Assembly: GCF_039537985.1 (NCBI RefSeq)
Contig: NZ_BAABBN010000007.1
Span: 310,001 to 374,000, forward strand
Length of the DNA: 64,000 nt
Reading direction: 5' to 3'
Source of the DNA: Litoribacillus peritrichatus
GTDB taxonomy: Bacteria; Pseudomonadota; Gammaproteobacteria; Pseudomonadales; Litoribrevibacteraceae
Shown here one piece after another: positions 32,008 to 40,536 of the stretch. Under the pieces are notes generated by a model. It did no database searches. It had not been told where the DNA came from and worked only from the letters and a program-made list of their open reading frames with translations. Every line of letters begins with the position of its first letter. Position 1 is the first letter of the stretch. The translations under genes were made by a program, and so were the position numbers.

Positions 32008-32538
32008 TCACCACTTCAACATAGGCAATGGGTTAAATGGGTGTTTGAAGGCCTGGCTGCGAATGAATTGGGCCAGAAACGGATGGAACCCGGCGTCGGG
32101 GAATTCTCGGAGAATCCAGTTAATCTGTTTGCGGGGGACTCCAAAGGTGCGAAACCCTAAGGTTACATCAATCCAGTCGGCACGCCGAAACACTTCCGCC
32201 AGCGACAGGTTCGGGTCGCAAGCGGTGACTTTATGATGTTCACGGATGATTTTACAAACGTCTTCTTCCCACTCGGGGAAGTCGATGCTTTTCAGGTAGT
32301 TCTTGGCCAGTTGTTCCGACGGGCCAACGTAGTCGGCGGTATGGTCAGTCCAGATCGCCAAATCATGAAACACGGACGCAATGGCAATCTTTTCAAACTC
32401 GGTGTCGGTCAGCGTTTTGATCGCATCACACAAGTTAACCAAGCGATAAAGATGGTTGCGATAACCCACAAAATCTTTGCCCAATAACCCTTGGTAAGGT
32501 TTGATGACGCTTTCGATGGTTTCTGAAAATTTGATCAT
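32008..32538 (-). CDS. HD-domain protein
   Basis: This 176-residue soluble protein has the HD-phosphohydrolase pattern: a first His in GYRNHLYRLV, the HD pair in ASVFHDLAIW, a later His pair in IIREHHKVTAC and Asp in RRADWIDVT. Such proteins are metal-dependent phosphohydrolases, often on nucleotides. It starts at ATG 32538 behind GAGGGG. It lies downstream of, but separated by 100 bases from, the DsbA-GspC fusion gene on the same strand. The substrate is unknown. Confidence 0.8.
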   Translation of the reverse strand: MIKFSETIESVIKPYQGLLGKDFVGYRNHLYRLVNLCDAIKTLTDTEFEKIAIASVFHDLAIWTDHTADYVGPSEQLAKNYLKSIDFPEWEEDVCKIIREHHKVTACDPNLSLAEVFRRADWIDVTLGFRTFGVPRKQINWILREFPDAGFHPFLAQFIRSQAFKHPFNPLPMLKW

Positions 32539-32638
32539 TCAAAGGCCCCTCGTTCCTATTAACTATCGAAGAGGGGCGGGCGTTTGGCAAATAGAAGTCT
32601 GCCTTTTATGAATTGGGAAAACGCCCTTTTCTGGGTTG

Positions 32639-34330
32639 CTACTCTACAGCGTAGTCTAAACGTACGGGCAAGCCCTGACGCATTAATTGCACCGTAATTT
32701 CATTTTGCTGGCTGAGGGTGTCCCATAGCGTATTCTGACTGTCGTGCAGCCACTTGTCGTTGACTCTCAACACCACATCTCCGTCTTGTAAACCGAGGGT
32801 TTGGTAAAACTCCTGTTGCGCAACTTGCTCCAATTTCAGCAAATGCTGGCCTTCGACCTGATGTTCCGCTGGCTGAAAATGTTGTTCCAGTTGGCTCTGA
32901 TTCACCAATTGTTGATCCAACCAATCCCTTGATAGTGGTGTGATGGCTGTTCTGGGTAATTCGCGGTGCCCTTCATTGAAGGTTGGGCCGTCGGTTTGTG
33001 AGGCGGTTTGGTTTGATGAGTTTGTTCGTACTGAGTCATGGTCTGGCGAAGATTTCACTGCGTTGTCGCCTTCGACGTGAGAAGGCCCTTTGGACAAGTC
33101 CGATTGGCCGGAAAGCATCAGAAACTCAAGACGGCCCTGGTGATTTATGATGATGCGTTTGGGCTCAATGGCGACTAATTGAATCTCTGTGTTGGTCACT
33201 AAATCAATGGTGTCGTTTTGGTAAAAGCGGCGACTTTGCTGATATTTCACATGTTCCATCACCACCGAAGATTGGTCCTTTTTATTCGAGACGCTGATGG
33301 CCAGCAGCCTGAGTGGCAGCTGACTTTTAATGGGTGAAGAATGCTTGATGAGTGATGAATGATGACGGGCGGTGTCTGCTGGCAAGGTTTGAAGTGCATG
33401 ATCAGCGTAAAACCTGAGTGTATTTAAATCGGCCGGGCCTTTGATGTACAGGCCATTGATGAAGGTTACGGGGGCGTTGCTGAGGCCCAGTGCCTCGCCG
33501 GTGGCAACGTCCTGTTCAATATCATGGCGATAATTTAAACCTTCGATGCATTGCCGGAAGTCTTGATGGTTCATCCCAAGTTGGTCGGCAATGAGTAAAT
33601 ATCTTGCGTTGTTCAGGTCGTTCTGGCGAGCGTATAGGGCCGAACTGAATGACCAGAATTTATTCTGTTCATTTGCGCAACGGGCGGCATTGGCGGCGGG
33701 TCTGGCGTTGCGATGAAACGACAACGGGTAGTCGTAATGCTGAAGCGATATCTGATGTGGGTAAGCGTTCACCAGCGCCCGAAACACAGGTTGCATCCGG
33801 GCACAGTGAGGCGACTGAAAACTGCAAAATACCGACACCGTGAGCGGCGTTGTGCCTTCATTTTGAGGCGGTAATTTATTGTCCGGTAAGGTGACTTTAG
33901 GTGGAATCGGAGGCTTGAGCAAAATACTGACGTCGGCTTGCTCGTCTGTCGTGGCGGGCGTCGAGCGAGTATCGTCGTCGATGGTTTCAGTAATTAAAGC
34001 CGATAAGGCTTGTCGGCGTAACTGATATTTTTGCCACTCCAAGTCGTGTAATTGTAGCCGGATTTTCTGATCAACGTCCGCTTGTTGTATGGGGTAGTCG
34101 TTGACGATGGCCACCACGGTTTTATTTGTTTGTATCTCACTAACATGCCTGCCATTGGAATCAGAACTGATGGAGGCTTCTTCTGCTGGCGAAGTGTTGA
34201 GCTGGACTTGTTCATCGTGAGGAACGACCTCCGATTTGCAACCCGTCAGCGTGATCATCAGTGAGTACATAAGGATCGACGGAATAACTATGGGTAGCCG
34301 ATTCCCGCCATTTTTTAAAGGTGTCTTCAT
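32639..34330 (-). CDS. Lipoprotein fusing a degenerate DsbA-like domain to GspC-like HR and PDZ domains
   Basis: This 563-residue protein has a lipobox LTGC (Cys31). Residues about 70-115 (VVAIVNDYPIQQADVDQKI, then RRQALSALITETI) resemble the N-terminal segment of SurA-type chaperones. Residues about 160-310 form a DsbA-like thioredoxin domain: FCSFQSPHC at the active site and APVTFING with the cis-proline. The first Cys of the CxxC is replaced by Ser, leaving SPHC. Residues about 340-410 (LRLLAISV, IDLVTNTEIQLVAIEPKRI) match the HR domain of type II secretion protein GspC. The last 100 residues (LGLQDGDVVLRVND) match its PDZ domain. No other type II secretion gene is present, so the role is open; a periplasmic chaperone or secretion adaptor is possible. 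Confidence 0.75.
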   Translation of the reverse strand: MKTPLKNGGNRLPIVIPSILMYSLMITLTGCKSEVVPHDEQVQLNTSPAEEASISSDSNGRHVSEIQTNKTVVAIVNDYPIQQADVDQKIRLQLHDLEWQKYQLRRQALSALITETIDDDTRSTPATTDEQADVSILLKPPIPPKVTLPDNKLPPQNEGTTPLTVSVFCSFQSPHCARMQPVFRALVNAYPHQISLQHYDYPLSFHRNARPAANAARCANEQNKFWSFSSALYARQNDLNNARYLLIADQLGMNHQDFRQCIEGLNYRHDIEQDVATGEALGLSNAPVTFINGLYIKGPADLNTLRFYADHALQTLPADTARHHSSLIKHSSPIKSQLPLRLLAISVSNKKDQSSVVMEHVKYQQSRRFYQNDTIDLVTNTEIQLVAIEPKRIIINHQGRLEFLMLSGQSDLSKGPSHVEGDNAVKSSPDHDSVRTNSSNQTASQTDGPTFNEGHRELPRTAITPLSRDWLDQQLVNQSQLEQHFQPAEHQVEGQHLLKLEQVAQQEFYQTLGLQDGDVVLRVNDKWLHDSQNTLWDTLSQQNEITVQLMRQGLPVRLDYAVE

Positions 34331-34445
34331 AACCGATCTCGAAGGAATTTTTATTGTTATTTTGTGGTCGAGTGTTCAATTCTTTTATGCTGAATTCACT
34401 ATAGCAGTCGCAGCAAATACCGGGTGGGCAATAGGGACTGAGGCA

Positions 34446-34465
34446 CAGGCAGTTGGCACTGCCTG
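34446..34465 (-). other. Perfect stem-loop after the chemoreceptor gene
   Basis: CAGGCAGT (34446-34453) and ACTGCCTG (34458-34465) form an 8-bp stem with a 4-base loop, 26 bases past the stop of the minus-strand chemoreceptor. No T run follows, so terminator status is uncertain. Confidence 0.45.
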
Positions 34466-34490
34466 AGCGAGTGTTTCAGCTATGTCATGG

Positions 34491-36818
34491 TTAAATCTTG
34501 AACTTGGCAATTAACTTAGACAACTGAATGGCCAGGTCGGAGAGGGTTCGGGTGGAATCGGCGGTTTTATTGGCATCCTGATCGGTGAGCTCCGCCATTT
34601 CTGCGATGCGGGTGATGTTATCGTTGATCTCTTTTGAAACCGATATTTGTTCTTCCGCTGCGGTGGCAATTTGTTGGTTCATGTGATTGATCTGATCCAC
34701 CGATGAGGTAATGTTCTCCAGAGATTTTCCTGCGTCACCGGCTTTTACCACCGCTTCTTTGACTTCGTTGAGGCTGGCTTCAATCGCCGCCACAGTGTCT
34801 CTCGACCCTTTCTGCAAGGCCTCTACCATTTGATTGATTTCCTGAGTGGAGTCGTGCGTTTTACCGGCAAGCGAGCGTACTTCATCGGCCACCACGGCAA
34901 AGCCACGACCTTGTTCACCGGCACGGGCTGCTTCGATGGCAGCGTTGAGGGCTAACAGATTGGTTTGCTCTGCAATACTTTGAATGACATCAACCACGGT
35001 ATTGATTTGTTCGCTTTCCTTGGCGAGCCGGTCGGTTACTTCTCCCGCTTCGGACAAGCGATTGGACAAGCTTTCGATGGTGTGAATTAAGGCCTGCACA
35101 TCTTTTTGACCATTGATGGTGGCGTCATTGGCGTCATTGGCGGCGTTAGAGGCATCCGATGTGTGGGTGGCCACTTCCTGCACTGCGTAAGTTTGTTCAT
35201 TCATGGCGGTGGCGACTTGCTCACTTTCCCCGAGTTGTTGCTGAACCCGTTTGGCGGTGCTGGCGGTGATTTCCAGCGTTTCATTGGAGGCTTTGCCCAA
35301 TTGCTCGGAGGCTTCAGCAACTTTAATCAGGCTATCCCTGAATTGAGAAACCATGGCGCTAAAGGTTCTGGTAATGTCGGCCACTTCGTCTTTGCCGGAA
35401 GCGTCCAGGGTTAAGGTCAGGTCGGAATTTTCGCCCACGTGTTGTAAATGGTTTTTTAAACGGATGATTGGGCGACTGATGGTTTGTGAAAATAAATAGC
35501 TGCAGGCAATGGCGACAATCGCCACCACAAGGATGACGATGATGGCGCTTTTGATGATTTGATTGGAAACGGCGTCGGCACTGGCAAACGCTTCTGCTTT
35601 GTCTATTTCAGCGATGATGGCCCAGTTCAGGTTCAGAAATTTAACGGGTGCATATGCCGAGATAACATCGACGTTCCGGTAGTCCTTAATGATTTGATAA
35701 CCGGTTTGGCCTGCCAGCCCGGCTTGGGCACTGTCACTGGTGATGGCATGAATACCGACACCTGAATCTTTGGCGTTGATGTTGTTGATGGTGCCTTGGT
35801 CAACTCCTGCATCATTGAGAGCAGTCAAATACAGGGATTTGTCTTCAATCAGGAACCGAGTTTCGCTGCGAAGTTTTGAATCAGATCCGATCAGGTAAGT
35901 TTCACCTGAATCACCTAACCCTATGTCCACCCAGTGCTGGTGGTGGGTCATGATTTCGTTAATTTTGTCCAGAGGCAGCTGAAAAATCAGTACGCCCACG
36001 TTGTCATCGCCATCAAAGATAGGCGACGCCAGGAAGGATGCGGGTGCTTGGTAAGACGGAGGATACGGTGCAAAGTCGGTAATGGCGGTGAAGTTCTTAT
36101 CCGTTGTTCCTTTGACCATCCGGTAGACATCGGCAATGCCAGAGTCTTTAAATGGCCCTTCCAGCAGCGATGTGCCGAAATCCACTTCTTTAAAAACAGA
36201 ATAAACAATGGTGCCATTGGTCGGGTGAACAATGAATATGTCATAAAAGCCAAAGGCTTCCAGATATTCCACCATATTAGGGTGATAGCTTTCATGGTAT
36301 TGCTCGTAGCGGGAGTAATCTTTCAGGTCGACCAGCAGGTGTTTGTTGCCAATGGGATTCGGGTTATTGGCAATGAAGATGCTTTGGAACTCAAGCGCTT
36401 TGTCGGATAGCTGGCCGATCCATTGATCCACAGGGGCGCTGTCCCCGGAATTCAGAGACTGATATTTATTTTGAAAATCGGACTTATAGAAGCCTGAAAC
36501 GGCTTGGCGGTTTTTATCCACATCGAAATTGCCGGTTTCCGGGCCGTGATCACGAAAAGCTTCTCCAAAATTCCGGGCGGCCTGAGCGGTGGTTTGGTTA
36601 TGGGAAAGCGTGAGAATCAGGTGTTCCATGTTTTGCAGGTATTCGGTGATGTGGTTTTTGGTGGTGTCCCGAACGCTCATCAGGTGGCGCTTGGAGGCTT
36701 CTTGCAAAGCCTGGTGGCTGGTATTCGACGCAGCACGCTCGATTAATATGTTTGAAATAAGGACGGGAACCAATGCCAGAATGGTTGCGCCAGTAATGAG
36801 TTTGGTGGCAAGACGCAT
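34491..36818 (-). CDS. Methyl-accepting chemotaxis protein with large periplasmic sensor
   Basis: This 775-residue receptor has a first membrane helix at residues 8-26 and a second near 415-440 (SAIIVILVVAIVAIACSYLF), which leaves a periplasmic region of about 385 residues. That region looks like a long helical segment followed by a double Cache fold (FGFYDIFIVHPTNGTIVYS and GDSGETYLIGSDSKLRSETR are typical). A HAMP domain and a full signalling domain follow (EQTNLLALNAAIEAARAGE). It starts behind AAAGG. Cache receptors usually bind amino acids or carboxylates directly, so no binding protein is needed. The ligand cannot be named. Confidence 0.92.
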   Translation of the reverse strand: MRLATKLITGATILALVPVLISNILIERAASNTSHQALQEASKRHLMSVRDTTKNHITEYLQNMEHLILTLSHNQTTAQAARNFGEAFRDHGPETGNFDVDKNRQAVSGFYKSDFQNKYQSLNSGDSAPVDQWIGQLSDKALEFQSIFIANNPNPIGNKHLLVDLKDYSRYEQYHESYHPNMVEYLEAFGFYDIFIVHPTNGTIVYSVFKEVDFGTSLLEGPFKDSGIADVYRMVKGTTDKNFTAITDFAPYPPSYQAPASFLASPIFDGDDNVGVLIFQLPLDKINEIMTHHQHWVDIGLGDSGETYLIGSDSKLRSETRFLIEDKSLYLTALNDAGVDQGTINNINAKDSGVGIHAITSDSAQAGLAGQTGYQIIKDYRNVDVISAYAPVKFLNLNWAIIAEIDKAEAFASADAVSNQIIKSAIIVILVVAIVAIACSYLFSQTISRPIIRLKNHLQHVGENSDLTLTLDASGKDEVADITRTFSAMVSQFRDSLIKVAEASEQLGKASNETLEITASTAKRVQQQLGESEQVATAMNEQTYAVQEVATHTSDASNAANDANDATINGQKDVQALIHTIESLSNRLSEAGEVTDRLAKESEQINTVVDVIQSIAEQTNLLALNAAIEAARAGEQGRGFAVVADEVRSLAGKTHDSTQEINQMVEALQKGSRDTVAAIEASLNEVKEAVVKAGDAGKSLENITSSVDQINHMNQQIATAAEEQISVSKEINDNITRIAEMAELTDQDANKTADSTRTLSDLAIQLSKLIAKFKI

Positions 36819-37120
36819 AACAAGAATACCTTTCGATCTGAGTTACAACACCTTGGCTCAATCATTTGTTATTGAAAGACTCAGCTCTTGAGCCCAAATA
36901 TCTTCCAAGGTGATATGTATATCGGACAGACTTCCTTGTTCTTTAAGTAAGCATAGGAAATACAAAGAAAAAGCAGGGATGAAATAAAAAAATGCCGATG
37001 AACGGTCGTTCAGAGTTTAACGGATTGACGGGGTTCTTGAGGTGTTAAGTGTGTTTCATTGGCTCACAATCGAGGGTGAGCCAATGAACAAAAGAAGGAA
37101 TATGAGGTGCGTTGTCTGGT
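36819..37120. other. Intergenic region with a strong hairpin after bfd
   Basis: About 300 bases between the chemoreceptor start and the bfd stop. TTCATTGGCTCAC (37055-37067) and GTGAGCCAATGAA (37076-37088) form a perfect 13-bp stem with an 8-base loop, 33 bases past the bfd stop; it is probably its transcription end, although the T run is missing. A palindrome TGAACGGTCGTTCA lies upstream near 37000. No coding frame is convincing. Confidence 0.5.
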
Positions 37121-37318
37121 TTAGGCCGCAGCGTAAAACATGTCGTCGGAGAGCTTGGCGTTATTTTCATCCACAAGGTTACGGGCAAAGTCTTCGCATT
37201 GGCCACAGCAGTTAGCGACACCGAGTTCTTCTTGAACTTGTTCGAAAGACATAGATTTTTCAGCCATTACCTGCTCAATATCGCGAGTTGTCACTTGGTT
37301 GCAAAGACAAACGAACAT
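37121..37318 (-). CDS. bfd: Bacterioferritin-associated ferredoxin
   Basis: The 65-residue protein (start ATG 37318 behind GAGG, rather than the in-frame ATG 37333) has the Bfd [2Fe-2S] pattern: MFVCLCNQVT gives the first two Cys, and ANCCGQCEDFA gives the others. Bfd reduces ferric iron in bacterioferritin to mobilise stored iron, using electrons from Fpr; an fpr gene lies 3 kb away. A near-perfect Fur box upstream (37375-37389) fits induction under iron limitation. The bacterioferritin gene itself is not in the window. Confidence 0.93.
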   Translation of the reverse strand: MFVCLCNQVTTRDIEQVMAEKSMSFEQVQEELGVANCCGQCEDFARNLVDENNAKLSDDMFYAAA

Positions 37319-37374
37319 AGATGAAAACCTCATTACAGAAAACTATTTAGTCGATAAGTGAATATTATTCTAAA

Positions 37375-37389
37375 TGATAAATATTATCA
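37375..37389. promoter_or_regulatory. Fur box upstream of bfd
   Basis: TGATAAATATTATCA agrees with the 15-bp Fur palindrome TGATAATNATTATCA at all but one position. It lies 57 bases upstream of the bfd start, over the expected promoter. Confidence 0.75.
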
Positions 37390-37551
37390 AACGCGTTTTT
37401 ATTTGAGGCGACGAATGGCATTGAATAAATTGCTACGACTATTTGTTGATCAAAAAGTAAGGTTTTTCGATGATTGGTCGATAAACGGTCTGTTGATTCC
37501 TGCTAAAAACTGAATATTGGCACTGAATACAAATAAACAGGACGGATTGTA

Positions 37552-38793
37552 ATGTACCGAATGATCTTGGATATGCCCTTAAGGTTTAAATTCTGGATGG
37601 TGAATGGCTTTTCTTTCATCAGTATGTGTATTTTATCTTTGTATGCCATTACCAATAGCTTCAAGCAGTTGAACCCTACAGAATCGTTTGGCTCAGACGC
37701 TTTTTGGGGATACTTCGCAAGCCAGGCCATCGGCTATGCGGTTTGGGTGTTTGTATTGATGTGTCTGGTGTTATTTTCATCTCAGGTTCTGATTTCGTTT
37801 GTCCACACTCACGTTCAGGCGTTAATGAAAGCAATGGAGCAGTCGGCGCGCAGTGGGGATCTGACTTTGCAGGTCAAACAGGATTGCAGTGATGAAATTG
37901 GCCAGATGACCTCCAGCTTTAATCACATGCAGACCACGTTTCATGCCATTGTGTCCGGCGTGCAGGCCACCAGCTCTGAAGTGAATGACGTGGCCCAGAG
38001 CTTTATTACCAAAACGGAAGGTGCCTGCCAATCTTTAAGCTCCCAGAAGACTTCCAGTTCTCAGGTCAAACAGGAAGTGGAAATTTTAAAATCCTCTTCC
38101 GACCAGGTGTTGGCCAGTGCCCAGCAGGCTAAATCCATTTCTGATAACGCCCGGAAGGTCTTATCGGAAGGTCGTTCGTCGATTGAAGCGATTATTTCTG
38201 CCACCAAAGTCATTGCAGGTGACGTTGAAAGAAACTCAAAACAGATCAATCGGTTGGCGGAAGACAGTGCCAGTATCAGTGGTTTTGTCGAAGTCATTCG
38301 AAGCATTTCAGAACAAACCAACTTATTGGCGCTGAATGCTGCCATCGAAGCGGCCAGGGCCGGAGAGCAGGGCAGAGGATTTGCGGTGGTAGCCGATGAA
38401 GTCAGAAGTCTGGCCAGTAAGACGCATGAAGCGACGGATAAGATCGGGGATATTCTGGCCAAGTTTGCGGAATTAACCAACGAGGTCGTGGTGGCGATGG
38501 AGCAATCCCAGCAGCACGTTGGCGAGTCGGTGGAACATGCTGATTTGGCGCAGGACTCTTTCTCTCAAATTGCAGAATCGGTGACTCAGTTAGCGAGCAG
38601 TAATAAGGACATTGAAGAAGAAGCCCACGGGCAGGCCACGAATACCGAAAGTGTGTTCGGCAGCGTCACGGACATTGAGGAGATTGCAGCCAATACAGTC
38701 CATGCCGCCAAGGACGTTCACCTGCAAGCCAAGCGTTTGGTAGCGCTTGCCGAAGGGATGAACGCCAAAATGAATCAGTTTTCGTTGAACTAG
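37552..38793 (+). CDS. Methyl-accepting chemotaxis protein with very short periplasmic loop
   Basis: This 413-residue receptor has membrane helices at about 13-36 and 60-84 with a loop of only 25 residues or so, then a HAMP-like linker (MEQSARSGDLTLQVKQDCSDEIG) and a signalling domain with EQTNLLALNAAIEAARAGE and GFAVVADEVRSLASKTHEAT. It starts at ATG behind AGGA. As with the receptor at 22.5 kb, no space for a periplasmic ligand domain remains, so it may sense the membrane, energy state or a partner protein. It stops 14 bases from the convergent SCO1 gene. Confidence 0.9.
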   Translation: MYRMILDMPLRFKFWMVNGFSFISMCILSLYAITNSFKQLNPTESFGSDAFWGYFASQAIGYAVWVFVLMCLVLFSSQVLISFVHTHVQALMKAMEQSARSGDLTLQVKQDCSDEIGQMTSSFNHMQTTFHAIVSGVQATSSEVNDVAQSFITKTEGACQSLSSQKTSSSQVKQEVEILKSSSDQVLASAQQAKSISDNARKVLSEGRSSIEAIISATKVIAGDVERNSKQINRLAEDSASISGFVEVIRSISEQTNLLALNAAIEAARAGEQGRGFAVVADEVRSLASKTHEATDKIGDILAKFAELTNEVVVAMEQSQQHVGESVEHADLAQDSFSQIAESVTQLASSNKDIEEEAHGQATNTESVFGSVTDIEEIAANTVHAAKDVHLQAKRLVALAEGMNAKMNQFSLN

Positions 38794-38807
38794 CGCGGTT
38801 GTACGGT

Positions 38808-39407
38808 TTACAGGCTTAACTTTTTCAGATCCTGCTGCATTAATGAGACGTTGGGCTGGTCGGCGGTATAAACGATCAGCCCTTTAAGTTTTGGGTGTTT
38901 CAGGTAAATGTAGCTTTGGTGACCGATGTTTTTACTTGCCCCAGCCAGAGCGTAGGTTTGTTTGAGCGAGTTCATGACGGTTTCCAGTTGTTGTTTCTGT
39001 TGCACTCTTAAACCCACAAATTCTTGCCCGTAGCTTTTTAGATAGTGGTTTAACTGAGCCGGTGTATCTGTGTCCGGGTCAACGGTTAAAAACGCGAGTC
39101 GGGCGTCGTTATTTACTTTCTTAGCCAGTTTTTGATAAAAGGCCATGGTCATCGGGCAGGTGTATTCGCAAGAGGTAAACCCGGTGGTTAAAAAGAGCGG
39201 CGTATCGTCAAAGTCCTGCCATTGAACGGCTTTACCTTGGTCGCTTTCCATGGTGACTGAAGGCAACTGAAAAGGGGTGACCTGACCGTAGAGGTTTTCA
39301 GGAACCGTCATTGCTTTAGGGGCTGTGGTGAATCGGATGGTGGCCAAAACCAAAGCGGTTAAAACCAATCCGGCGGTAATGAGGCCTAAAGTGCGGTTTG
39401 TGTTCAT
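38808..39407 (-). CDS. SCO1/SenC-type copper chaperone
   Basis: This 199-residue protein has an N-terminal membrane anchor (residues 6-25, GLITAGLVLTALVLATIRF) and a periplasmic thioredoxin-like domain. The copper-binding pair is in FTSCEYTCPM and the third ligand His in NIGHQSYIYL. FLTVDPDTDTP is typical. SCO proteins deliver copper to, or keep reduced, the CuA centre of cytochrome c oxidase. No oxidase genes are adjacent. A GGGAG site precedes the start. Confidence 0.92.
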   Translation of the reverse strand: MNTNRTLGLITAGLVLTALVLATIRFTTAPKAMTVPENLYGQVTPFQLPSVTMESDQGKAVQWQDFDDTPLFLTTGFTSCEYTCPMTMAFYQKLAKKVNNDARLAFLTVDPDTDTPAQLNHYLKSYGQEFVGLRVQQKQQLETVMNSLKQTYALAGASKNIGHQSYIYLKHPKLKGLIVYTADQPNVSLMQQDLKKLSL

Positions 39408-39520
39408 GGTGACTCTCCCTGTTGAGATCTATGTGCTTCCTTTGAGTTAAGTTAAGCACATAATTCGGGTCAGGAAAGTCGTTTAGGCGGGCTTGCCGTG
39501 ATTGGCTTTTTGAGTGGTGA

Positions 39521-40408
39521 CTATTTCTTATTGGACAGGCGGCAAAGTTCCATCCAGCGTTCGATGCCTGCGCTCCGGTATTTCTGTTTATGCAAAACAA
39601 AATAGAACTTTCGGTGAAAGTCTCTGTGCGGTACAGGAAGAGGAATTAAACTGCCTCGTTTAAAAGCGTCTTCTAATACCACTCGTGATAAACAGCCCAC
39701 GCCTAAACCGGCTTCGACGGCTCGTTTAATTGCTTCGGTGTGCTCCAACTCCAGCTTTACCTGAATTTCCGGTAAGATGCCGTGCATTGCCCGGTCAAAC
39801 GCTTGTCTGGTGCCTGAACCGCTCTCGCGTAAGATCCACTCAGCTTCTTTTAACTGCCGGTCAGTGGTTTGCAATTGGTCGGCCAGTGGGTGGCTGGGCG
39901 CACAAAAAACCACCAATTCATCGTCCCGCCAAGGAATGAGATCCAGATCCTGATGCTGTAATTCCCCCTCGATCAGGCCGATATCGATTTCAAAATTAAG
40001 TACTTTTTGGCCGATTTCGGAGGTATTGGCGACGCTGAGGGTGACTTCGGCGTCGGGTTGTTCCTGCATCATTTCGGCCATGGTGGCGACGGCCAGATAG
40101 TTACCTATGGTCAAGGTCGCCCCTACTTTTAAATGGCCAGCGTCTTTGTGTTGCGCCATGATGCGCTCCAGCTCTTTGGCTTGTTCCAATAACTGTTCCG
40201 CTTTCGGGCGTATTAATCGACCTTGCTCATTAAGTTGTAACCGTTTGCCGATTCGGTCGAATAAAGGCAGATCAAACTGGGATTCAATGTCTTTCAGCGC
40301 ACTGCTGGCGGCCGACTGGGACATGGCCAAACTGTCTGCTGCTTTGGTGATGTTCTGAAAGTGAGCAGCGGCCAAAAATACTTCGAGTTGTCTGAAAGTA
40401 AATCTCAT
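39521..40408 (-). CDS. LysR-family regulator, FinR/YeiE-like
   Basis: This 295-residue protein begins with the LysR helix-turn-helix (FTFRQLEVFLAAAHFQNITK, then MSQSAASSALKDIE). The effector domain starts at LKVGATLTIGNYLAVATM, the YeiE/CysB-like type. It is divergent from fpr, the arrangement of FinR in pseudomonads, where the LysR protein activates fpr in response to oxidative or sulfite stress. The intergenic palindromes at 40426-40468 are the probable binding sites. Assignment to FinR is by context and resemblance only. Confidence 0.85.
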   Translation of the reverse strand: MRFTFRQLEVFLAAAHFQNITKAADSLAMSQSAASSALKDIESQFDLPLFDRIGKRLQLNEQGRLIRPKAEQLLEQAKELERIMAQHKDAGHLKVGATLTIGNYLAVATMAEMMQEQPDAEVTLSVANTSEIGQKVLNFEIDIGLIEGELQHQDLDLIPWRDDELVVFCAPSHPLADQLQTTDRQLKEAEWILRESGSGTRQAFDRAMHGILPEIQVKLELEHTEAIKRAVEAGLGVGCLSRVVLEDAFKRGSLIPLPVPHRDFHRKFYFVLHKQKYRSAGIERWMELCRLSNKK

Positions 40409-40425
40409 GATGAAAAACCATTATT

Positions 40426-40468
40426 GATAAAAGCGATTATCTAAATAAAAATTATCTGTTTTACAGAT
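40426..40468. promoter_or_regulatory. LysR-type binding sites between the regulator and fpr
   Basis: ATCTGT-TTT-ACAGAT (40454-40468) is a perfect palindrome containing the LysR T-N11-A core. A second dyad GATAA-N6-TTATC lies at 40426-40441. They lie 69-111 bases before the fpr start, a normal place for LysR activation. Confidence 0.6.
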
Positions 40469-40536
40469 TTAGGGTTGAAGCATACAGTTAAAACCAAGTC
40501 TAACGCAAGATATGAAATTCACTTAGGAGCACAACA

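Noticed and set aside
34441..34490. Strong terminator for the Cache chemoreceptor
   Set aside because: The hairpin is perfect but no T run follows on the minus strand, so it is reported only as a stem-loop.
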